DNA of 25,223 nt from CALBPI01 sp039187375 (GCA_039187375.1 JBCCZN010000013.1:1-25223); one strand, 5' to 3'; positions 1-8,958 are shown, counted from the first letter of the stretch. The notes: generated by a model not told the origin, from the sequence alone. Program-made: numbers and translations.

Positions 1-2
1 TG

Positions 3-506
3 CACTTCATCTGTGCACTGTATGCGCTGGTGACCGGACCCATTTTGTTCGTTTCGCGCAAGCGCGGTTGGTTCCATCGGCTATTGGGGGCCTCATTCGT
101 ACTCGTAATGCTGGCGCTCAATACCTCGGCGCTAACCATTTATGGCATGGGTCGATTCAACCTGTTCCACCTATTTGCCATCATCAGTCTGGCCACTTTG
201 TTGCCGGCGCTGTTCGCGATTTCGCAGGCGATCCGCACACGCAAGCGCATCTGGTACACGGTGCACGCCCATTGCATGGTCTGGGCCTATTACGGTCTGG
301 TCATGGCAGGTGCTGCGCAAATCGCGTATCGCACCATTCCCCAATTCACCGGCAGCTTCGAAAGTGTCGCCGCGTTCTGGGACATTGTGATGCCGGTTTC
401 CTCGTTAACAACCGTCGCACTGACCTGGCTACTCATCCCCAAGGTAGTAGACCGCTACGTACCACGCGCAAGAATCGGTGCAAGACCGACGGTTGCGGTC
501 ACCTAA
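3..506 (+). CDS. DUF2306-like multi-pass membrane protein, 5' end outside window
   Basis: The frame is open from the left edge to a TAA at 504-506, so the gene probably begins upstream. A GTG at 30 is the first visible start but need not be real. The product has four evident hydrophobic helices separated by short basic loops. The pattern is a His in FHRLLG after a helix, then a FNLFHLF segment and a VHAHCMVWAYYGL segment. This spacing of histidines in membrane helices resembles DUF2306 predicted membrane proteins, which have no established function. No neighbouring gene on the same strand follows, and its stop codon sits inside the T-tract of the opposing terminator. Family assignment comes from pattern recognition only. 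Confidence 0.6.
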   Translation, partial: HFICALYALVTGPILFVSRKRGWFHRLLGASFVLVMLALNTSALTIYGMGRFNLFHLFAIISLATLLPALFAISQAIRTRKRIWYTVHAHCMVWAYYGLVMAGAAQIAYRTIPQFTGSFESVAAFWDIVMPVSSLTTVALTWLLIPKVVDRYVPRARIGARPTVAVT

Positions 507-540
507 AAAAAGCGGGCGATGGTTAGCACCACCGCCCGCT
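505..540 (-). terminator. Rho-independent terminator of the TonB-dependent receptor gene
   Basis: The arms 511-518 and 533-540 are perfect 8-bp complements (AGCGGGCG/CGCCCGCT). After one mismatch they extend by 4 bp to a TAGC loop. Read on the minus strand the stem is followed by a run of seven T (505-511), so it terminates the receptor transcript 20 bp after its stop. Read on the plus strand no T-run follows. The T-run overlaps the end of the opposing gene's TAA stop. Confidence 0.85.
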
Positions 541-561
541 TCGCGGTTTACGCCGAATCGA

Positions 562-2901
562 TCAGTTGAAATTGAGCGTGAAATTCAATCCGAAGTATCG
601 ATCTGCGTTACGCGGAATCTGATAGCGGAAACCATCACCGGAGTAGGTCGTTGCGTACGACTCATCGGTGAGGTTTTTGCCAATCAGCGTGACGCCAAGA
701 CGATCATTCTCAGTGTAATAGCCAATACTGGCGTTCAAAATCGCGTAGTCCGGCAACACGACTTCGGGGTTCATGCTCTCGGCCGATTGGCCGATGTTGC
801 CCGACAACTGCTCATCGGTATACACGTAACTCCCGTTTATCTGGATACGGGAACCACTGGCGAGCGGGATATCGTACTGCGCTCCCAGCGAGTAGTTTGT
901 ATCAGGAGAAAACGGAATATCGAACGAGCGGCTATCCGCAGTTTCAGCTTCGTTAATTGCAAAACCACCGCTGATGAAAAACTGATCAGTGATGTTAGCC
1001 AATATATCCAATTCGAAGCCGCTAGTGTCGACATCACCACCGTTGGTGAAACCCGTCACCGTCGTACCATCTGATGGATCAAAGTCATTCGCCTGAAAGT
1101 CCTTAATCTCAGTGGAATACGCGGCCAGACTTGCAACACCCCAACTACCGGAAAACTTGGCGCCGACTTCGAAGCTCTCAGACGTCTCTGGATCCAATGC
1201 CTCCAGGTCGTCATCGTCCATGTTGTAGAACACGTTGAATGCAGGTCCTTTGTAGCCTTGCGAAAATGTGCCGTACACCATGATGGCGTCATTCACATCA
1301 AACTGGACACCAAATTTTCCAGACAAATCAGTCTCATCAGTCGTACCAGAGAAATTGGTATCAAACTGATTGTTACCATCGGAGAATCGTGGCCTTACAC
1401 CGACACCCCGACGACCATAGATGTCGTTGTTGCGGCGGTTGTGGTTAAAGGTGACTTGATCATCGGTATAACGCAAACCGAACAACAGCCGGATACGGTC
1501 ACTGACGTTCCAGGTTCCCTGACCGAATACCGCCCAGTTGGTGAACTCGGTATCCATGAAACCGGTCGCCGACACAATGTCATTAGCATTACAGGTGATA
1601 TTGTTGGCCGCAATAAACGCATCCACATCTGCTTGCGTGTTCGCCTGTCCCAGTGTGAACTCGAGGTGATTGGCGATTGCAGCATTTAACTGGCCATTGT
1701 TGTTCTGACAGCTCGCCTCACGCGTGAAGTTGCGCTCCGAGTCGATGTTCCAGTAGAAAAAGCCCGCCTGGTATTCGAACGTCTCACCAACCGGTGAGGC
1801 AATACGCAGCTCTTGCGAAAACTGGCGCCACTGCTGCGGGCCAATATCATGCAGCTGGAAAGGCACACCAAATACCGGATCGGTGCTGTCACCGGCGATA
1901 GAGGTGAAGTCTCCTTCGCGGAACTCGGTATTGTCCCAGGATCGATAGGCCGTGATCGACGTCAGCGTGTGATCATTGAAGATGTTTGAATTGATCTGCA
2001 ACGACGCACCGGTGAACGAATCCAGTGTCCGCGTTTCGAAGTCATGATCGACAAAGCGCTGATCCAGATCCAGACCATTACCACTTGGAACCGCTTCCGA
2101 AGCAGGATTGCGGCCACTGGGTCGCGCTTCCAGGTCCGCACAGCAATCATTGTCCGCGTCATAGTCTTCAAAAATGAACAACACGTTGGTGTCCGGGCTC
2201 ACATCATAGTCGAGCATTGCGCGCACGCCTTGCTTGTCGTATCCATTCACCGTTTCGTTGTTGAATACGTTCTGGATATAGCCGTCAAACTGGCTCTTGA
2301 CCACGGTCAGACTGCCTCGCAAATCGTCACGACCGGCGATAGCACCGGAAATTCGACCACGCGTGATGTACTCGTTGTCCTGAAACAGCGTCGCTGAAAC
2401 CTGCCCTTCGAATTCGTCGGTCGGACGCTTAGTGGTTATGTTCACAACACCGGCTGAGGCGTTTTTACCAAACAGCGTGCCCTGCGGGCCACGCAGCACC
2501 TCAACCCGCTCGAGATCGTATAGATCAGCAAATGCCTGACCCGAACGCCCCAAGACGACGCCATCAACCACGGTTGACACACTCGGTTCAGCACCGATAC
2601 TGAAAGAAATCGTACCGATACCTCGCACCGTCAATGCACTGTTACGCGTTGTGTTGCCGGTTCTGAACGACACCGATGGAATCAGTGCCTGCAAGTCCTC
2701 AATGTTGCGAGAGTAGCTTGCCTCAATCTGGCTCTCGCTCAACACAGTGATCGCTACCGGCACGTCACTGACGTTTTCTTCACGTTTTTGTGCGGTAACA
2801 ATAATCTCTTCCAGCGCCTTGCCCTGCGCCTGCACCGGTGCCGGTGTCGCCAATGCAAACGCAGTGGCCAGCAAGAAGGCGGATCCCTTCAATGCACGCA
2901 T
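562..2901 (-). CDS. TonB-dependent outer-membrane receptor
   Basis: A 779-residue outer-membrane beta-barrel transporter that takes up a ligand using TonB/proton-motive force. It has a signal peptide with a hydrophobic core ending at VQAQG. A TonB box EEIIVTAQKREE follows, then a plug domain with VRGIG and VEVLRGPQGTLFGKNASAG, and a long barrel rich in aromatic/Asp strands ending in NFTLNFN. An upstream in-frame ATG exists at 2928, but AAGGAG lies 6 nt before the ATG at 2901 and the signal peptide fits that start. An acidic loop DADNDCCAD lies in the barrel half. The next gene upstream on the same strand is a sodium/solute symporter. A LacI-like operator and a terminator bracket the gene. The ligand is unknown; a sugar is inferred only from the symporter and operator. 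Confidence 0.93.
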   Translation of the reverse strand: MRALKGSAFLLATAFALATPAPVQAQGKALEEIIVTAQKREENVSDVPVAITVLSESQIEASYSRNIEDLQALIPSVSFRTGNTTRNSALTVRGIGTISFSIGAEPSVSTVVDGVVLGRSGQAFADLYDLERVEVLRGPQGTLFGKNASAGVVNITTKRPTDEFEGQVSATLFQDNEYITRGRISGAIAGRDDLRGSLTVVKSQFDGYIQNVFNNETVNGYDKQGVRAMLDYDVSPDTNVLFIFEDYDADNDCCADLEARPSGRNPASEAVPSGNGLDLDQRFVDHDFETRTLDSFTGASLQINSNIFNDHTLTSITAYRSWDNTEFREGDFTSIAGDSTDPVFGVPFQLHDIGPQQWRQFSQELRIASPVGETFEYQAGFFYWNIDSERNFTREASCQNNNGQLNAAIANHLEFTLGQANTQADVDAFIAANNITCNANDIVSATGFMDTEFTNWAVFGQGTWNVSDRIRLLFGLRYTDDQVTFNHNRRNNDIYGRRGVGVRPRFSDGNNQFDTNFSGTTDETDLSGKFGVQFDVNDAIMVYGTFSQGYKGPAFNVFYNMDDDDLEALDPETSESFEVGAKFSGSWGVASLAAYSTEIKDFQANDFDPSDGTTVTGFTNGGDVDTSGFELDILANITDQFFISGGFAINEAETADSRSFDIPFSPDTNYSLGAQYDIPLASGSRIQINGSYVYTDEQLSGNIGQSAESMNPEVVLPDYAILNASIGYYTENDRLGVTLIGKNLTDESYATTYSGDGFRYQIPRNADRYFGLNFTLNFN

Positions 2902-2906
2902 CTTTT

Positions 2907-2914
2907 GCTCCTTA
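2907..2914 (-). promoter_or_regulatory. Ribosome binding site deciding the receptor start
   Basis: The minus strand reads TAAGGAGC, with AAGGAG 6 nt before the ATG at 2901. It favours this start over the in-frame ATG at 2928, which lies upstream of this site. Confidence 0.75.
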
Positions 2915-2989
2915 GAGTTGCTCAACAATGTTTGTTGGCAGGAACAACCACGATGGCGCCCCGCCCCCCGTCATCGTCGTTTTACGCCC

Positions 2990-3024
2990 GTTATAGCGAA
3001 AATGCAAACGTTTGTATTCTCGCT
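2990..3024 (-). promoter_or_regulatory. LacI-family-type operator with a possible -10 element
   Basis: Positions 2995-3009 and 3010-3024 form an inverted repeat matching at 13 of 15 positions, centred on CAAACGTTTG. A central CG in an A/T-flanked palindrome is typical of operators bound by LacI/GalR-family regulators. On the minus strand it abuts TATAAC (2990-2995), a possible -10 element; the operator then covers the place of the -35, which otherwise looks poor. It lies about 100 bp upstream of the receptor start, in the 148-bp gap between the receptor and symporter genes. No regulator gene is visible in the window. The promoter reading is weaker than the palindrome itself. Confidence 0.55.
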
Positions 3025-3049
3025 TTTGCATGTTGCAGTTGCACAACGT

Positions 3050-4768
3050 TTAGCGATAACGCCAGAAAATCAAAGCATTCGAGACAGACAATGCTGCAAC
3101 ACTGGGCCAAAACCAACCATTGCCGCCATCGACCAGACCGACCGGCGAAAAAATCAAATAAAGCACGGCAATCGAGGAAAACAACAAAATGGAAACAGGC
3201 ACTGCCCAGCGCCATGGGGTCATGTCGACCTTGCTGCGCGGCGTATACTCCCAGCCGCTCGCCATAGGCTTATAGGCTGCTGCTGCCAGCATGATGCCAA
3301 CCTCCAGCGCAAACAAAATAGCGTAGAGATGCAAAAAATGCAGACCTGCATCACCACCGCTGATGGCGTTCGCCAATTCGTCCAGCGGCTCCCGCAAAAC
3401 GAATCTCGCCAGACCATAGGCGATCACATGGAAGACGATTGCAATCTTTGCACCGATTGCCGGCACTCTACGCGTGAACAGACCTACCAGCACAATGGCG
3501 ATCACTGGAATGTTGTAGAAGCCGGTGAAGATTCGAATAACCTGCCAAAGACCTTCCGGAGCATATTGCAATAGCGGTGCGACCATGAATGAAAACAGCG
3601 CAATCACCACACTGGCGACTTTGGCAACACGCACCATTTGTGCATCACTGATCGGCTGTTTTTTCATCGGTCCGTAGACATCCAGACAGAACAGCGTCGC
3701 CGCCGAGTTCAACAGAGAATTGAACGAACTGAATACCGCGCCCAGCAACACGGCAAGAAAAAACCCGGACAGCCAAACGGGCAGCACATCACGTATCAGC
3801 TGCGGAAATGCCAGATCAATTGGCGTCAAACCCGGTCCATACAGATGAAACGCAATGACACCCGGGATCATCATCATGAACGGCACCATCACCTTGAAAA
3901 AGCCGGACAGCAAGACACCTTTCTGCCCTTCCGCCAGAGAGGCGGCGCCCAGCGTGCGCTGGATGACATACTGGTTGGTGCACCAATAAAACAAGTTGGC
4001 AAACAACATACCGGTGAACAAGGTGGCAAACGGCGTCGGATCGCTCGGCGCACCGATGGCGTTGAGCTTTTGCGTTTGGGTTGTTGTGATGGTCTTCAAT
4101 CCAGCGCTAAAACTGCCGTCGCCGAGTGCCATGAGCCCCAGTACCGGCACCAGAATACCGATGATCAAAAGACCGGCACCATTGAGCGTATCCGAGACCG
4201 CCACCGCTTTCAGACCACCGAACACCGCGTAGATCGCGCCGACAATACCAATCGTCAACACCGTCACAATCAATGCCGTACTGGTATCGACATTGAGCAT
4301 TTGCGGCACATCAAACAACCGCATCACCGCGATCGATCCCGAATACAAGACGGAAGGGATGGTCACAAGCCCGTAGCCCACCATAAACAAAACGACGGTC
4401 ATCCTGCGTACGTCGTCGTCAAATCGGTCACTCAAAAACTGTGGCAGCGTTGTGAATGCACCGGCCAGGTACTTGGGCAGGAAAACCAATGCCATGCAGA
4501 TCGTGGCAAACGCCGCTGTCACCTCCCACGCCATACTGCTCATGTTGGCGCTGTAGGCTGAGCCATTCAGGCCGATGAGCTGCTCGGCAGACAAATTGGT
4601 CAACAGCATGGAACCGGCGATGAACACGCCGGTTAACCCGCGGCCTGCGAGGAAATAGCCGTCCTTGGTACTGACCTCATCGCGTGCTTTGAGATAGCTG
4701 ATCCAGGCAACCAGCGCCATAAAGATCACGCACGTAGACAGTGTCAGCAAGAGATTTTCTGATGCCAT
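3050..4768 (-). CDS. SGLT-type sodium/solute symporter (SSS family)
   Basis: A 572-residue inner-membrane transporter with about 13-14 hydrophobic helices. The N-terminal half carries the SGLT-like stretch YFLAGRGL followed by NLSAEQLIGLNGSAY, close to the corresponding part of vSGLT. A later helix carries YAVFGGLKAVAVSD, an SSS signature region. Family members import sugars, myo-inositol or other organic solutes with Na+. The ATG at 4768 is preferred over 4792 because a G-rich site (4773-4778) precedes it by 4 nt. It is transcribed toward the TonB-dependent receptor, so the two probably serve import of the same compound. The substrate cannot be read from the sequence. Confidence 0.9.
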   Translation of the reverse strand: MASENLLLTLSTCVIFMALVAWISYLKARDEVSTKDGYFLAGRGLTGVFIAGSMLLTNLSAEQLIGLNGSAYSANMSSMAWEVTAAFATICMALVFLPKYLAGAFTTLPQFLSDRFDDDVRRMTVVLFMVGYGLVTIPSVLYSGSIAVMRLFDVPQMLNVDTSTALIVTVLTIGIVGAIYAVFGGLKAVAVSDTLNGAGLLIIGILVPVLGLMALGDGSFSAGLKTITTTQTQKLNAIGAPSDPTPFATLFTGMLFANLFYWCTNQYVIQRTLGAASLAEGQKGVLLSGFFKVMVPFMMMIPGVIAFHLYGPGLTPIDLAFPQLIRDVLPVWLSGFFLAVLLGAVFSSFNSLLNSAATLFCLDVYGPMKKQPISDAQMVRVAKVASVVIALFSFMVAPLLQYAPEGLWQVIRIFTGFYNIPVIAIVLVGLFTRRVPAIGAKIAIVFHVIAYGLARFVLREPLDELANAISGGDAGLHFLHLYAILFALEVGIMLAAAAYKPMASGWEYTPRSKVDMTPWRWAVPVSILLFSSIAVLYLIFSPVGLVDGGNGWFWPSVAALSVSNALIFWRYR

Positions 4769-4801
4769 TGTTCCCCCCGAAACCCAGCGCATCGCGTCAG
4801 A

Positions 4802-4823
4802 GTGTGCACCGGTTCGTGTGCAC
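4802..4823. promoter_or_regulatory. Repeated GTGTGCAC boxes in a divergent promoter region
   Basis: The 105-bp gap between the divergent symporter and aldehyde dehydrogenase genes holds two identical 8-bp boxes, GTGTGCAC at 4802-4809 and 4816-4823. Each contains the palindrome GTGCAC, with a 14-bp period. Such paired boxes could bind a regulator, but 14 bp is not a whole helical turn multiple and no promoter hexamers are clear. Confidence 0.3.
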
Positions 4824-4873
4824 GGTCGAGCGGCAGCGTACCATTAGTCGGGTAACGGTCACGAGACGCAATC

Positions 4874-6304
4874 ATGCTGCAACTGGACGATGCGACGCTG
4901 CTGAAGACTCAGGCACTCATTAACAACCACTGGGTCGACGCCATTGACAACGCGAAAATTGATGTCCTGGGCCCTGCTTCAGGGCAATCGATCGCGGCGG
5001 TTGCCTGCTGCGACACACTCGAAACGCAGCAGGCGATTGATGCTGCACAAGACGCCTTTGAAACGTGGCGTACTGTCCCGGCTAAACAACGCAGTCAACT
5101 GCTACGTGACTGGCATAGTCTGTGCGTACTGCACGCAGAAGATCTGGCCACCATCGTCACGGCTGAGCAGGGAAAACCACTAGCCGAAGCGCGCGGTGAA
5201 GTTGCCTACGGCAATAGCTACATAGAGTGGTTTGCTGAAGAGGCCAAACGAGTGCGCGGCGATACGATTGCGCCACCCTCTGACGATAAGCGCGTCATAA
5301 CGCTCAAACAGCCAGTCGGTGTGGTCGCGTGCATAACCCCATGGAACTTCCCCAATGCCATGCTCGCGCGAAAGATAGCGCCGGCACTGGCAGCGGGTTG
5401 TACCGTCGTCTGTAAGCCTGCTAACGAGACGCCGTTATCGGCATTGGCGCTGGGCGAGCTAGCCGTACGCGCTGGTATCCCGCCAGGTGTGATTAACATT
5501 TTGTGTGGACATACCGAGGCGATTGGCGAGGTCCTGACGCAAAGCCCGCAGGTGCGAAAACTGACGTTCACAGGCTCCACCAAGGTCGGCAAATTTCTCA
5601 CGAGACAGTGTGCACAGACGATGAAACGCACGTCGATGGAATTGGGCGGTAATGCGCCGTTCATCGTGTTCGATGATGCTGATTTGGAACTTGCGGTTGC
5701 CGGCGCTGTGGCGAGCAAATTTCGTAACGCCGGCCAGACCTGTGTCTGCAGCAATCGCATTCTGGTGCAGGACAGCATTCACGATGCGTTCGTCGACCAA
5801 CTGACCAAAGCCGCTGCTAAGCTCTCGCTTGGACCATTGATCGAAGAGAGTGCCGCTGCAGATGTCATGAGCCTGATCGACAATGCGACGGCCAACGGCG
5901 CCAAAATTACAACAGGCGGTACACGCAGCACCGATAACCCGCGTGTCATCTCACCAACCGTACTGACAGACGTTGACCCAAGCATGCGCGTATTCAATGA
6001 AGAAATTTTCGGACCGGTGGCACCAATTTATCGATTTAAAGGTGAGTCTCAAGCGATAGAGTTAGCCAACCAGACTGACTATGGACTGGCCAGTTACTTC
6101 TATACCGAAAACATAGCGCGCGCGTGGCGCGTCTCAGAGGCACTGGAATTCGGAATCGTCGGCATCAACGAAACAATGATCTCCAATGAAATGGCACCGT
6201 TTGGTGGCATCAAAGAATCGGGCGTTGGCCGCGAGGGCAGCCACTACGGGCTAGACGAATATCTAGAAATCAAGTACGTGTGCCATGGTGCACTGGCACG
6301 CTAA
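4874..6304 (+). CDS. gabD: NAD(P)+-dependent aldehyde dehydrogenase, succinate-semialdehyde dehydrogenase (GabD) type
   Basis: A 476-residue cytosolic enzyme oxidising an aldehyde, most likely succinate semialdehyde to succinate. It follows GabD over its whole length. Visible landmarks are ITPWNFP (Asn158), FTGSTKVGK (232-240), the general base Glu256 in MELGGNAPF, the nucleophile Cys290 in GQTCVCSNR, EEIFGPVAP, and the GabD-typical tail EYLEIKYVC. By comparison with E. coli GabD recalled from memory, about ten residues are missing where the family has a LGDG...GPLI loop; here the chain runs directly LSLGPLIEE. Related enzymes oxidise alpha-ketoglutarate semialdehyde in sugar-acid pathways, which would suit the neighbouring transporters, so the substrate is not certain. 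The upstream ribosome site is weak. Confidence 0.85.
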   Translation: MLQLDDATLLKTQALINNHWVDAIDNAKIDVLGPASGQSIAAVACCDTLETQQAIDAAQDAFETWRTVPAKQRSQLLRDWHSLCVLHAEDLATIVTAEQGKPLAEARGEVAYGNSYIEWFAEEAKRVRGDTIAPPSDDKRVITLKQPVGVVACITPWNFPNAMLARKIAPALAAGCTVVCKPANETPLSALALGELAVRAGIPPGVINILCGHTEAIGEVLTQSPQVRKLTFTGSTKVGKFLTRQCAQTMKRTSMELGGNAPFIVFDDADLELAVAGAVASKFRNAGQTCVCSNRILVQDSIHDAFVDQLTKAAAKLSLGPLIEESAAADVMSLIDNATANGAKITTGGTRSTDNPRVISPTVLTDVDPSMRVFNEEIFGPVAPIYRFKGESQAIELANQTDYGLASYFYTENIARAWRVSEALEFGIVGINETMISNEMAPFGGIKESGVGREGSHYGLDEYLEIKYVCHGALAR

Positions 6305-6314
6305 GCCACAACGC

Positions 6315-8807
6315 TCATTGGTACTGTTGCAACACAATGGCGCTGTCACAATGCCAACAACTATCGGCACCAATTGGGCTGCCAGGCGGAATAGTCGCCG
6401 CGGCACTGCGCAGCGCATCCGGTAGTTGACCACTTTCCAGATATTGGTCGATCTGCCGAGCCAACCATCCGCGCACTGACACCGACTGTGCCGCTCGCGA
6501 GCGACTGCGCAACTGCGCGGAGATGTCCATCAAACTGGCACGCGCGGCGGCTCGCACTTCCAACGTCGCAGCGGCATTGCCATCCAATCCAATTAAGTGA
6601 TGTATCAGCTGCTGTTGCACAGCTTGCTGAATCAGCGCATCGGCACCGGGTGATACGTTGCCATCGAATACCACTGCAACCGTTTGGCGCAGCAACTGCG
6701 TCACGCTCAATCTGCGACTGTCGCCGCTTCTCGCCAAGGCCAGACGCCCTAACCGCTGGGGGTTCAACAAGCCCTGCAGCGTCAATGCCGCACCCGCTGC
6801 CGCCGCATGCTGTGGGTCGAATATCGGCGCCACCTGAGTCTTAATCCGTTCGCGTCCAGACACGGGTTCCCAGGCATCCAATGGCGGCATCATCAGCGCC
6901 TGAATACGCTGTGGGATGGCCAATACCCCAGGTGTCAGTGTGGTCAGTACCGTGGACAATGCCAATCGTTGACGCGCGTCATCAACCGCGAGCACACCCT
7001 CCGTCTCGCTGCCTGCAAGCGCATAGTCGAATTCAAATCCGCCGATCAATTTAGTTGCCGCCAACGTCTGGTACCGATGATACAGATAGATCGGTGCGAA
7101 AACGGTCTGCAGATCCGACACGCTCTGCTGATCGGCGATGCGGTCCAGGCCAAAATTACGTAAGGCGAACTCACGCACTGCCAGCACATTGTTAAGACTG
7201 GCGATCGGATCCTCTCCGTTGTCCCAAAGGCTACCAAACGGATGCGCCGCGGATAGCGGTCGTGAATGTTGATCGGCAACAAAGCGTAAACCGCTATCGT
7301 ACGCGGCAGCAACCATTTGCCTCAGTGCTGCAGGTGTATCGGTTTGTGAATCAAACTCGCTGTATAGCCATGCCACAGTGAAGCGATCCCAGGCACCCAC
7401 ACCCACGCCGTAAGCCTGACTGAAGTCCAGACCATTGTCGGCACGCGTCACTAACGGTGCAGGATAGTCCATTACCGACGCGCGCTGATTTGTACTGGCA
7501 GCCATGTTGTGATTGAAGCCCAAAGCATGTCCGATTTCATGCGCAGACAATTGCCGGATTCGTGCCAATGAAATCTGTAACGGATCATCGGCGCTACCGC
7601 TTCCTGTGCCGGCCCGGCCTGCCAGCCCTTCAAAGATCATCCGGTCCTGCCGGACACGCTGGCTGCCAAGAATGACATGCCCCTTCAACATTTCGCCTGT
7701 GCGAGGATCGGCTACGCCGCCACCATATGACCAGCCGCGTGTTTGCCGATGCACCCACTGCACCACGTTGTAACGGATATCCAACGGGTGCGCGCCCTCG
7801 GGCAACAAGCGCGCTTCGTAGCCGCCTTCAAATCCAGCCGCTTCGAATGCTTCCGCCCACCATTGCGCTCCCTCGAGCAGCGCCGAGCGAAGTGGTTCGG
7901 GCGCGCCACGATCGATGTAGAAAACAATCGGTTTAACGACCGGACTGGGGGCAGTCCCCGGCGTTGTTTTCTGTAGTCGAAAACGCCTTGCCAAACGTTG
8001 CGTCAATGAGGCGGCTAACGGTTGCGCGAAATCGTAATACTGAATGTCGATGGCAGCGGTGCGTGGATCGGCCTCCCGTGTCACATAACCCTCGTCGGGT
8101 AAACGCACCAGCGAATGGTGCAGCGTCACACTCACTGAGCGCGCATCCGGCGCTGTTTGCTGGACCTCATCTCCTTCGCCTGCTGAGCTGAATGTCAGCA
8201 CCGCCTCCATCTCGACATTATCCGGGAACGCCCATTGCTCGGACGCCACATAACTACGCTTGCTGTCCAGACCGAACGTGCCCTGCCCGCGCCGCGCCAG
8301 TTGCGCGGCAATGCCCAGCTGATCGCGTATCAAAAATGTGGACAAATCGACCAACAACTCTCCGTCGTCGGCAGTGGCAAGAATCTCCGACCGCCACAGG
8401 ACCGATCTGGCGAACGATTCGTCCACGGCAACGCGCTCATCCAGACTGTCGCTCGAGGCGCGATAATCGGTATTGAGTGCGGTCATGACAATGCTATTGC
8501 CGCGGCGGGCGACACCGATCAATTGGCCGAAATCGCCTGCACCCCGATCCAGTCCGACCGGATTGGAGCCAAGTCCAGAACGCAAACGACTGGCGTAAAT
8601 ATAAGTGCCAATTTGCCCTTCGGTATCCGGCGATGGGAACAATGCGAGCACGCGATCTGATTGTGGGCTTGCGAACAGCGTGATCAACCCGTCGTGTTGC
8701 TGTAGCCCTTTGGTCAGGGCGACGACATTCTGCGCTTCCGCTATCAGGGTCAGCCCACTGAGGCCGACGAATGCGATCAAATGTGCCAGTCGGTGTGTCG
8801 GCCGCAT
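6315..8807 (-). CDS. Secreted zinc-dependent metalloprotease, metzincin type (DUF5117/DUF4953-like)
   Basis: An 830-residue exported protein. A signal peptide (LAHLIAFVGLSGLTLIAEAQ) is followed by a long N-terminal region of the kind seen in DUF5117-type proteases. The zinc site HEIGHALGFNH lies at residues 423-433 and the Met-turn SVMDYP about 20 residues later, which together define metzincins. A helical C-terminal region follows. The ATG at 8807 is chosen because GGAG (8815-8818) lies 7 nt upstream; a TTG at 8834 would extend the frame by nine residues and is less likely. The only two cysteines in the chain form CWHC near the C-terminus. The gene converges on the dehydrogenase gene with a 10-bp gap. 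Substrate unknown. Confidence 0.85.
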   Translation of the reverse strand: MRPTHRLAHLIAFVGLSGLTLIAEAQNVVALTKGLQQHDGLITLFASPQSDRVLALFPSPDTEGQIGTYIYASRLRSGLGSNPVGLDRGAGDFGQLIGVARRGNSIVMTALNTDYRASSDSLDERVAVDESFARSVLWRSEILATADDGELLVDLSTFLIRDQLGIAAQLARRGQGTFGLDSKRSYVASEQWAFPDNVEMEAVLTFSSAGEGDEVQQTAPDARSVSVTLHHSLVRLPDEGYVTREADPRTAAIDIQYYDFAQPLAASLTQRLARRFRLQKTTPGTAPSPVVKPIVFYIDRGAPEPLRSALLEGAQWWAEAFEAAGFEGGYEARLLPEGAHPLDIRYNVVQWVHRQTRGWSYGGGVADPRTGEMLKGHVILGSQRVRQDRMIFEGLAGRAGTGSGSADDPLQISLARIRQLSAHEIGHALGFNHNMAASTNQRASVMDYPAPLVTRADNGLDFSQAYGVGVGAWDRFTVAWLYSEFDSQTDTPAALRQMVAAAYDSGLRFVADQHSRPLSAAHPFGSLWDNGEDPIASLNNVLAVREFALRNFGLDRIADQQSVSDLQTVFAPIYLYHRYQTLAATKLIGGFEFDYALAGSETEGVLAVDDARQRLALSTVLTTLTPGVLAIPQRIQALMMPPLDAWEPVSGRERIKTQVAPIFDPQHAAAAGAALTLQGLLNPQRLGRLALARSGDSRRLSVTQLLRQTVAVVFDGNVSPGADALIQQAVQQQLIHHLIGLDGNAAATLEVRAAARASLMDISAQLRSRSRAAQSVSVRGWLARQIDQYLESGQLPDALRSAAATIPPGSPIGADSCWHCDSAIVLQQYQ

Positions 8808-8910
8808 GCTCGCTCTCCGCCTGTTGTTTGACAAAATTAAAGCGTAACGGCTCTACCGCAGCGCGCCAAGTACGATCGCCGTTAACCGCTTGTCAACTGA
8901 CTAAATCACT

Positions 8911-8923
8911 GGCCAATTTGGCC
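8911..8923. promoter_or_regulatory. Perfect palindrome GGCCAATTTGGCC in a divergent intergenic region
   Basis: The roughly 150-bp gap between the divergent metalloprotease and GGDEF/EAL genes contains this 6+1+6 palindrome, 36-48 bp before the GGDEF/EAL start. A TTGACA hexamer lies nearby on the minus strand (8891-8896), but no good -10 follows at the usual distance. It could be an operator; nothing further supports this. Confidence 0.25.
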
Positions 8924-8958
8924 GCTAACACTGTGATTCCGTCTGTGTGATACCGCTT

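Noticed and set aside
3026..3043. Three TTGCA repeats next to the operator
   Set aside because: Spacing is irregular (7 and 6 bp) and the motif is short enough to be chance.
2747..3574. 275-codon plus-strand frame spanning the receptor start and symporter end
   Set aside because: It has no family features and runs antisense through two recognised genes and their operator.
3638..4561. 307-codon open frame on the plus strand inside the symporter gene
   Set aside because: The product is a basic, low-hydrophobicity Arg/Gln/His-rich chain typical of an antisense shadow; the symporter on the other strand is a clear family member.
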